Shown: positions 1 to 7,567 of the stretch, in pieces
Position numbering within the stretch: the stretch's first letter is position 1
How the letters are laid out: each line of letters begins with the position of its first letter
DNA from: SZUA-252 sp035716005
Lineage (GTDB): Bacteria > Eisenbacteria > RBG-16-71-46 > SZUA-252
DNA: 7,567 nucleotides
Reading direction: 5' to 3'
Assembly: GCA_035716005.1 (NCBI GenBank)
Contig: DASTKG010000098.1
Coordinates: forward strand, 1-7,567
The notes under the pieces: generated by a model
What the model saw: only the letters and a program-made list of their open reading frames with translations
Told to the model about the DNA's origin: nothing
Databases searched by the model: none
Translations under genes and position numbers: made by a program

Positions 1-567
1 ACCGATCGCGAATCGCTCCTCATCGCTCTCATCGAAAACGTGCAGCGGGAGAATCTCAACCCGGTGGACGAGGCGCGCGCCTATTACCGCCTGGCGGCGG
101 AATATGGACTCCCGCACGAGGAGATCGCGAAGCGGGTCGGCAAGGATCGATCGACGGTTTCGAATATCATTCGCTTCAACAACTTGCCGCCGGATGTGCT
201 CGCGCTGATGGAGTCGGGGCGCCTCTCCGCCGGCCATGGCCGCGCGCTCCTCTCCCTGGCCGGCGCGAAGCAGCAGATCGATCTAGCGAGCGCGGCGGTC
301 TCCAACGACTGGTCGGTGCGCGAGTTGGAGTCGAGGATCCAGCGCTCCACGGCTCCCCGCGTGGGGAAGCCGCGCCGCGCGCCGCATCGCGCCTTCTCGG
401 CCGAACTCATGGCGCTCGAGGACGAGCTCATGCGACTGGTCGGCGCGCGGGTCCGGATCACCCGGCGGCGCGGTGGCGCCGGATCGGTGTTCATCGACTA
501 TCACAACCAGGAAGAGCTGGAGAGGATCATCGAACTCCTGCGAACCCTCGAGGGCCCTGGAGCCTAG
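1..567 (+). CDS. parB: Chromosome-partitioning protein ParB, 3' part (5' end outside window)
   Basis: ParB is the DNA-binding, CTP-dependent clamp that loads at parS sites and, with the ParA ATPase, segregates newly replicated origins. The frame is open from base 1 and gives 188 codons before TAG at 565-567. Numbering from the first codon seen, residues 8-25 (LIENVQRENLNPVDEA) are the hallmark end of the ParB/Srx N-terminal domain. Residues about 39-63 (HEEIAKRVGKDRSTVSNIIRFNNLP) are the central helix-turn-helix. Residues about 139-188 are the C-terminal dimerisation domain (LEDELMRLVG, then VFIDYHNQEELERIIELL). The GTG at 40 is an internal valine in the conserved motif, not a start. About 100 N-terminal residues, including the CTP-binding GERR-type motif, must lie upstream. 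It uses a CTA leucine codon (near 289), which the downstream genes avoid. ParA is usually encoded just upstream. The family call is very safe; chromosomal rather than plasmid ParB is inferred from the housekeeping neighbours. Confidence 0.96.
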   Translation, partial: TDRESLLIALIENVQRENLNPVDEARAYYRLAAEYGLPHEEIAKRVGKDRSTVSNIIRFNNLPPDVLALMESGRLSAGHGRALLSLAGAKQQIDLASAAVSNDWSVRELESRIQRSTAPRVGKPRRAPHRAFSAELMALEDELMRLVGARVRITRRRGGAGSVFIDYHNQEELERIIELLRTLEGPGA

Positions 568-582
568 CGGCCCCGGAGCATT

Positions 583-591
583 TGTGGATAA
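583..591 (-). promoter_or_regulatory. DnaA box (perfect TTATCCACA on minus strand)
   Basis: The + strand reads TGTGGATAA, the exact reverse complement of the canonical high-affinity DnaA box TTATCCACA. It lies 16 bases after the parB stop codon, at the start of the A+T-rich stretch. One such 9-mer can arise by chance, but a second consensus box lies 81 bases away in the same gap and the background is GC-rich, which makes function more likely. Confidence 0.65.
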
Positions 592-604
592 CTTGCTAAA
601 ATCG

Positions 605-617
605 GTGGAAAATCCAC
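605..617. repeat. Perfect short inverted repeat in the intergenic gap
   Basis: GTGGA (605-609) and TCCAC (613-617) are exact reverse complements around an AAA loop, between the two DnaA boxes. It has no following T-run, so it is not a convincing intrinsic terminator. It could be a protein-binding operator or chance. It does not match the parS consensus. Confidence 0.4.
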
Positions 618-672
618 TAACGCACCAGATTTCAATGTGTTGTGAACGCGCTCCGCATACCGGCGCGCCCGG

Positions 673-681
673 TTATGCACA
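673..681 (+). promoter_or_regulatory. DnaA box (TTATGCACA, matches TTATNCACA)
   Basis: This 9-mer fits the strict TTATNCACA DnaA-box consensus on the + strand, opposite in orientation to the box at 583-591. It directly abuts a GC-rich inverted repeat (ACCGG at 659-663, CCGGT at 669-673) that contains an 8-bp perfect palindrome. It lies 87 bases before the moxR start codon, so binding here could also influence moxR transcription. Confidence 0.55.
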
Positions 682-755
682 GGGGCGCGTCAACCCTGTA
701 ACGATGGGCACTTGCGCGGGTGGATCTTCCGGCCGATCCGCGTCGAGCCCCGGAA

Positions 756-762
756 AAGAGGT
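756..762 (+). promoter_or_regulatory. Shine-Dalgarno site deciding the moxR start
   Basis: AAGAGGT lies 6 bases before the ATG at 769. The frame is open further upstream, to a possible TTG at 712. That start would add 19 residues (arginine-rich, unlike MoxR N-termini) and has no comparable ribosome binding site. The ATG at 769 is therefore preferred. Confidence 0.7.
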
Positions 763-768
763 CCTTCG

Positions 769-1785
769 ATGAGCGAGTCCGTCGCCAGCCGCGACGTCGA
801 ACTACTGGACGAATTGAAGCAGGCCCGCGGCGCCATCGTGGCCGAACTGCGAAAGGTGATCGTGGGCCACGACGAGGTGGTCGAGCAGCTCCTGACGGCC
901 CTCTTCGCCAACGGACACTGCCTCCTGGTCGGGGTGCCCGGTCTGGCCAAGACGCTCCTCGTCTCCACCATCGCGCGCGCGCTCGACCTCGAGTTCAGCC
1001 GCATCCAGTTCACGCCCGACCTCATGCCCTCCGACATCACCGGGACCGAGATCCTCGAGGAGGACAGCTCCACCGGGCGGCGCTCGTTCAAGTTCATCCG
1101 CGGACCGATCTTCGCGAACATCGTTCTCGCCGACGAGATCAACCGGACGCCGCCGAAGACGCAGGCGGCGCTCCTCCAGGCCATGCAGGAGTTCCGCGTC
1201 ACCGCGGGGGGAACCACGCACGAACTCGCGCCGCCCTTCTTCGTCCTCGCGACGCAGAACCCGATCGAGTTCGAGGGGACCTATCCGCTTCCCGAGGCGC
1301 AGCTCGACCGATTCATGTTCCACATCTCGGTCTCGTACCCCTCCGACGAGGAGGAGCGGAAGATCGTGGCGACCACGACCAGCGCGTATCAGGCCGACGT
1401 CTCGCGCGTCCTGACCCGCGAGCGGATTCTCGAGCTGCAGCGGCTGGTGCGCCGGATCCCGGTTTCCGATCACGTCGTTCGCTACGCCGTGACGCTCGCG
1501 CGGGCGTCGCGCCCCGGCCCCGAGAGCGCCTCCTTCATTCGCGACTGGGTCTCGTGGGGCGCCGGCCCGCGGGCGGCGCAGTTCATGGTGCTCGGCGCGA
1601 AGTCGCGCGCCGCGCTCCTCGGACGCCCGACGCCGAGCGAGGACGACATCCGCGCGGTGGCGCGGCCGGTCCTTCGCCACCGCATCATTCCGAATTTCAC
1701 CGCCGAGGCCGACGGCATCTCGAGCCTCGACATCGTCGCCAAGATCCTCGAATCGACTCCCGCCTCGGACGGCAAGCGCGGCTAG
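769..1785 (+). CDS. moxR: MoxR-family AAA+ ATPase
   Basis: This 338-residue cytoplasmic AAA+ ATPase belongs to the MoxR group, chaperone-like ATPases that usually act with VWA-domain proteins to activate, fold or insert cofactors into client complexes. Visible motifs are Walker A GVPGLAKT at residues 55-62, Walker B LADEINR at 120-126, sensor 1 ATQNP at 161-165, the arginine-finger segment EAQLDRF at 176-182, and a sensor-2-like GAGPRA at 264-269. The stretch NRTPPKTQAALLQAMQE (125-141) is diagnostic of the family. The C-terminal lid domain is complete and the length is normal for MoxR. The start is ATG at 769, supported by AAGAGGT 6 bases upstream. The DUF58 gene follows after 54 bases on the same strand, giving the classic MoxR-DUF58-VWA order. 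The client is unknown. The family is certain; the exact subgroup is not determined. Confidence 0.95.
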   Translation: MSESVASRDVELLDELKQARGAIVAELRKVIVGHDEVVEQLLTALFANGHCLLVGVPGLAKTLLVSTIARALDLEFSRIQFTPDLMPSDITGTEILEEDSSTGRRSFKFIRGPIFANIVLADEINRTPPKTQAALLQAMQEFRVTAGGTTHELAPPFFVLATQNPIEFEGTYPLPEAQLDRFMFHISVSYPSDEEERKIVATTTSAYQADVSRVLTRERILELQRLVRRIPVSDHVVRYAVTLARASRPGPESASFIRDWVSWGAGPRAAQFMVLGAKSRAALLGRPTPSEDDIRAVARPVLRHRIIPNFTAEADGISSLDIVAKILESTPASDGKRG

Positions 1786-1816
1786 CCGCCGCGCGCGCCC
1801 GAGGCACCCGATCACG

Positions 1817-1843
1817 ATGACCGGCGCCGATCCATCGCGATGA
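1817..1843 (+). other. Possible 8-codon mini-ORF overlapping the DUF58 gene start
   Basis: ATG at 1817 opens an 8-codon frame (MTGADPSR) whose TGA stop (1841-1843) overlaps the DUF58 start codon at 1840 in an ATGA arrangement. The DUF58 gene has no strong Shine-Dalgarno of its own, so re-initiation after this mini-ORF could help its translation. A GAGG lies 12 bases before the mini-ORF ATG, which is rather far. A reading frame this short can easily be chance, so this is a suggestion only. Confidence 0.2.
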
Positions 1844-2736
1844 GCGACGACCGCTCGAGGCTTCTCGACCCCCACTTCGTCTCGAAGCTCGCCCGTCTCG
1901 ACCTGAGAGCGAGGCTCGTGGTGGAAGGGTTCCTCACCGGACTCCATCGAAGCCCGTACCACGGCTTCTCGGTCGAGTTCGCCGAGCACCGCCAGTACAT
2001 GCCCGGCGATCCGCTCCGCCATCTCGATTGGAAGGTCCTGGCCAAGTCCGACCGCAAGTACCTGAAGCAGTACCAGGAGGAGACGAACCTCCGCGCCCAC
2101 CTCCTCGTCGACACCAGCGCCAGCATGGGATACGGCTCGCGCGGTCTCTCGAAGCTCGACTACGCGCGGCAGCTCGCCGCCTCGCTCGCCTATCTCGTCC
2201 TCGGGCAGCACGACGCGGTGGGCCTCTTCGCCTTCGCCGCCGGCCGCGGCGAGCAGATCCCCGCGCGGAGCACGATGGGGCACATGAGGCCGCTCCTCCT
2301 CCTGCTCGACCGCCTGCGGCCCGCCGGCGGCACCGATTTCACCGCGTCGCTCCACGCGCTGGCCGAGCGGATCACGCGGCGGGGGCTCGTCGTCATCCTC
2401 TCCGATCTCCTCGACGAGCCCGCGAAGATCGAGCAGGCGATCCATCACTTCCGGCACCGCCGCCACGAGGTCCTCGTGTTCCACATCCTCGATCCCCAGG
2501 AAGTCGAGTTCGACTTCGAGCGCGAGGCCGTCTACGTCGACGTGGAGGGGGGCGAGCGCGTCAGCACGCGGCCCCGCGAGCTTCGCGACGACTACCGCGC
2601 CCGCGTGCGCGAGTGGCGGGAGAAGCTGCGCTCCATCTGCATCGAGAAGCGGGCCGATTACGTGGCCCTCACGACCGACATTCCGTACGACCGCGCGCTC
2701 CTCGAATATCTGGGGAAGCGCTCGCGCCTTCTTTGA
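1840..2736 (+). CDS. DUF58 domain protein (VWA-like partner of MoxR)
   Basis: This 298-residue protein of the DUF58 family is nearly always encoded next to moxR and is thought to work with that ATPase; its biochemical role is poorly defined. The DUF58 signature is clear at residues 43-82: FSVEFAEHRQYMPGDPLRHLDWKVLAKSDRKYLKQYQEET shortened to its key parts, EHRQYMPGD and RHLDWKVLAK. A VWA-like fold follows with an intact metal-site (MIDAS) motif D91-T-S93-A-S95, the threonine in GGTD (T165) and the aspartate in LSDLLD (D189), so metal binding is plausible. There is no signal peptide or obvious membrane helix, unlike longer DUF58 proteins that begin with two helices, so it is probably cytoplasmic. 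ATG at 1840 is the only usual start after the moxR stop in this frame, which is open back to that stop. The batA-like gene begins 48 bases after its stop. Confidence 0.93.
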   Translation: MSDDRSRLLDPHFVSKLARLDLRARLVVEGFLTGLHRSPYHGFSVEFAEHRQYMPGDPLRHLDWKVLAKSDRKYLKQYQEETNLRAHLLVDTSASMGYGSRGLSKLDYARQLAASLAYLVLGQHDAVGLFAFAAGRGEQIPARSTMGHMRPLLLLLDRLRPAGGTDFTASLHALAERITRRGLVVILSDLLDEPAKIEQAIHHFRHRRHEVLVFHILDPQEVEFDFEREAVYVDVEGGERVSTRPRELRDDYRARVREWREKLRSICIEKRADYVALTTDIPYDRALLEYLGKRSRLL

Positions 2737-2784
2737 TCCCCCTGATCGCGATGCTCCGCTGATCCGGAGAGTCGAACCGACACG

Positions 2785-4898
2785 ATGCCGATTCTCTCGT
2801 TCCTGAATCCGGGCTTCCTCTGGGCGCTCCCCGTCGCCTCGATCCCGGTCCTCCTCCATCTCCTCAGCCGGCGGAAGCTTCCCGAGGTTCCGTTCCCGAC
2901 GACGTCGTTTCTCCGCGCGCTCGAGCCGCGCGAGATCCGCCGCATCCGCCTGCGCGAAATCCTCATCCTCATCCTCCGCACGCTGGCGCTCCTCCTCCTC
3001 GTCCTCGCCTTCGCGCGCCCGGCCCTCACGCCGGCGAACGCGGTCACGCACGCCGCGGTCGCCGTCGGCCTTCTCCTCGACGACTCGGAGAGCATGGCCG
3101 CCGTCGAGGAGCAGGGGCACGCGCGCATCGCGGAAGCGAAGGCCCGCGCGGCCGCGCTCGTCGAGGCCTCCCGCGCCGGCGACCTCCTCGCCGTCGCCTA
3201 CGCGACGCGCGGCGAGGAGCCGGCGGGCGAACGGGGGGACGACCGGGTCAGGCTCCGCCGCGCGCTCGAGCGCGTCGACGCCGCGCCGCGTCCGGCCCGC
3301 ATCGCCGCGTCGCTCGCCTCGCTCCGCCGCGCGCTCGAGCGAAGCCCGCTCGCGGCGCGCGAGATCTACGTCGTGAGCGACTTCCAGCGCGCCAACTGGG
3401 ACGCGGACGCGCGCGCGGAGCTCGGGCGCGCGGCGGCCGCGGGGGATCGCGTCTATCTCGTTCCGGTGGCCGCGACGAACGTTCCGAACCACGCCTTCGA
3501 GGCCGTCGACCCCGACGTCCGTCCGGGACCGGAGGGGCGCGGGCTCGAGCTTCGCGCGCGGCTCGTGAACCACGCCGACGCGCCGAGCGACCGGATCGCG
3601 ATCCGCCTGCGGGAGGGCGACGCGCTGGTCGGCGGCGGCGACGTCTCGCTGAGGGCGGGGGAGCGCCGATGGGCCGCCATGCCGATCGAGCCGCGCCGCG
3701 GCGGCGGCGCCGGCGTCGACGCGGCCGCCGTCCCCACCCACATCACCGCCGAGATGGACGCCGACGCCCTTCCGACCGACGACGTCTGGTACGCGGTTCT
3801 GGGGCCTCCGCGCCGGCTCCGCGTCCTTCGCATCGTCGAGGCCCGGGGCGGCCCTCCGCCCCGCTTCGCGGCGCTCGCGCTCGACCCGAGCGGGACGGGG
3901 GCGTCGGGCTTCTCCGTCCAGGACGAGTCGCCCGCCGCGCTCCTCACGCTCAACAGGGCTCGCGCCGACGTCGTTCTCCTCGAGGACGTGGCGGCGCTTT
4001 CGGGCGACGCCGAAACGCGGCTTCGCGCCTTCCTGCGCGACGGGGGCGGGATCGTGGTCGCGCTCGGCCCCCATTCCGATCCCGAGTACTACGGAAAGCG
4101 GCTCTTTCCGGGGATGATCGATCTCTCGCTTCAGGCCGCCGAGACGGCGAGCGAGGGAGGAGCGCTGGAGCTTCGCGCCCGGATTCCGGGCCACCCGATT
4201 CTCGAGGGGCTCACGCTCGCCGTCGGCGCGCCGCTCTCCCAGGCGAGGCTCACCGGTCTCGTGCGAGGCGCGGTCACCTCGCCGCGCGCCGAGGTCGTGG
4301 TGCAGACGAGCGGCGGCCTTCCCGTAGTGGTGGCGGCGCCGCGCGTCGCGGTCTTCCTCTCCTCGCTCGCCGACGACTGGGGCGAACTCCCCTTCTCCGG
4401 CGCGTACGTGCCGCTCGTTCGCGGCCTCGTGAGCCACGCCGCGCGGGCCGAATCGAGCGCGCCCGCCGATCTCGTGGTCGGCCTTCCGCCCCGCGCCCGG
4501 CTCGAAGGCGCCCCCGCCGGCGCGATCCGCGTGCGGGGCCCGGCCGACTACGTCTCGACCGCGACGGTAGAGTCGGAGGGGACCGGCTACCGCGCCGTCG
4601 CGCTCGACCCGGCCTCCGTCCCCGGCTTCTACGAATTCGACGCCGACGGCCGGCCGCTCGCCACCGTCGCCGTGAACCTCGATCCGATCGAGAGCGATCT
4701 CGCGGCGATTCCGGCCGACTCCCTCCGCGTAGGGGCCGCCTCGCCGCAGAGCATCACCCTCCTCGCGACGTCGGCGGCGCTGCAGCGCCATCTCCGCGCG
4801 TCGCGGCGGGGCGAGGAACTCTGGCTCCCGCTCCTTCTCGCGGGCGCGCTCCTCCTCGTCGGCGAACTCCTTCTCGCGAGCGCCCGGAAGCTGCGCGC

Positions 4899-4902
<4 letters not shown>
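2785..4902 (+). CDS. BatA-like membrane protein with VWA and glutamine-amidotransferase-like regions
   Basis: This 705-residue membrane-anchored protein has the BatA ('aerotolerance regulator' N-terminal) architecture. Residues 1-85 are the typical module: a hydrophobic segment at about 8-27 (FLNPGFLWALP start), a basic loop (LSRRKLPEVPFPTTSFL and an arginine cluster), and a second helix at about 58-80. A VWA domain follows at about 91-230, with metal-site D99-D-S101-E-S103 and the family-typical VVSDFQRANWD at 196-206. The usual MIDAS threonine position is not recognisable. Residues about 390-430 (DVVLLEDV to LRDGGGIVVALGP) look like a class I glutamine-amidotransferase-like fold without a catalytic cysteine. 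A BatA-type tail (AVNLDPIESDL, 629-639) precedes a third helix at about 679-697 and a basic end. The positive-inside rule places residues of about 81-678 in the periplasm. ATG at 2785 is the first start after an in-frame stop at 2743; its ribosome site is weak (GGAGAG, 13 bases away). The last 4 bases overlap mfd. Cellular role is unproven. Confidence 0.85.
3252..3341 (+). repeat. Direct 21-base repeat inside the batA-like gene
   Basis: Positions 3252-3272 and 3321-3341 are identical, 69 bases apart and in frame. They encode the heptapeptide LRRALER twice (residues 157-163 and 180-186), in two helical segments of the VWA domain. Both copies use the gene's strongly preferred codons, so codon bias on a common helical motif may explain the identity. 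A small duplication is possible but not required. Confidence 0.5.
4886..4890 (+). promoter_or_regulatory. Ribosome binding site for mfd inside the batA-like gene end
   Basis: GGAAG lies 8 bases before the mfd ATG at 4899 and within the last codons of the upstream gene. With the ATGA stop-start overlap at 4899-4902, this fits translational coupling and supports the chosen mfd start. Confidence 0.5.

Positions 4903-7567
<2,665 letters not shown>

Larger units (their letters stand above)
568..768. other. Intergenic A+T-rich island with DnaA boxes between parB and moxR
   Basis: This gap of about 200 bases has no convincing coding frame. By hand count, roughly 580-660 is near 57% A+T, whereas the flanking genes are strongly GC-rich. 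It holds two perfect DnaA-box 9-mers in opposite orientation (583-591 and 673-681), a perfect 5-bp inverted repeat with a 3-base loop (605-617), and a GC-rich hairpin-capable sequence (659-673) touching the second box. A promoter for moxR should lie here, but I could not find a -35/-10 pair with acceptable spacing. No T-tract terminator follows parB. Two readings are possible: a small replication-origin element, since parAB commonly sits beside oriC, or a DnaA-responsive control region for moxR. I cannot choose between them from the sequence alone. Confidence 0.6.

Noticed and set aside
551..573. Possible hairpin terminator at the end of parB (GGGCC at 552-556, GGCCC at 569-573)
   Set aside because: The stem is only 5 bp with a 12-base loop, it straddles the stop codon, and no T-run follows.
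631..646. Possible parS site (TTCA and TGAA arms)
   Set aside because: The centre does not match the TGTTTCACGTGAAACA consensus; only the outer four bases of each arm are symmetric.
568..768. Sigma-70-type promoter for moxR
   Set aside because: Candidate hexamers such as TTGTGA (640-645) and TAAAAT (597-602) have no partner at 16-18 base spacing, so no promoter is called.
720..1820. Plus-strand open frame overlapping moxR in another phase
   Set aside because: The translation is Arg/Pro/Ala-rich without domains, while the moxR frame has all AAA+ motifs and a ribosome site.
802..4791. Very long minus-strand open frame opposite moxR, DUF58 and batA-like genes
   Set aside because: It is in codon register with three strong sense genes, and its product is low-complexity Arg/Glu/Asp-rich with no known motif. 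It is a by-product of the absence of TTA, CTA and TCA codons.

Overview
The window is a compact, very GC-rich bacterial chromosomal segment with five genes, all on the + strand: the 3' part of parB, a moxR-type AAA+ ATPase gene, a DUF58 gene, a large membrane-anchored BatA-like VWA gene, and the 5' three-quarters of mfd. All are housekeeping or widely distributed families. I see no transposase, integrase, CRISPR array, tRNA, rRNA, phage gene or toxin-antitoxin pair. Codon use is extremely GC-biased: from about 802 to 7490 the genes contain no in-frame TTA, CTA or TCA codon. Gene content and base composition suit a high-GC bacterium. A Gemmatimonadota, 'Candidatus Eisenbacteria' or other FCB-type lineage is my guess, but the window alone cannot settle this.

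Layout. Positions 1-567 hold the C-terminal 188 codons of ParB, with the end of the Srx/ParB domain, the DNA-binding helix-turn-helix and the dimerisation domain. Positions 568-768 are the only real intergenic region. It is locally A+T-rich, unlike everything around it, and carries two perfect DnaA-box 9-mers (583-591 and 673-681, opposite strands) plus a perfect short inverted repeat. It also presumably contains the promoter and does contain the ribosome binding site for the next gene. Positions 769-4902 hold moxR, the DUF58 gene and the batA-like gene, with gaps of about 50 bases. Their products are a chaperone-type ATPase, a soluble VWA-like partner and a membrane VWA protein with a large, probably periplasmic, region. 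mfd begins at 4899 with a 4-base ATGA overlap with the batA-like stop and runs off the window edge at 7567.

How the genes may work together. MoxR, DUF58 and BatA-like proteins are a recurring trio, thought to act in folding, activation or metal insertion of envelope or other client proteins and in stress tolerance. mfd (transcription-repair coupling factor) is functionally unrelated, but its start overlap suggests co-transcription and translational coupling to the cluster. parB belongs to chromosome segregation, and its closeness to DnaA boxes raises the possibility that the replication origin or a DnaA-controlled element lies at 568-768.

I found no clearly undescribed system. The observation most worth following up is the DnaA-box-bearing A+T-rich gap after parB. 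Next are the architecture of the batA-like protein and the operon junction to mfd.
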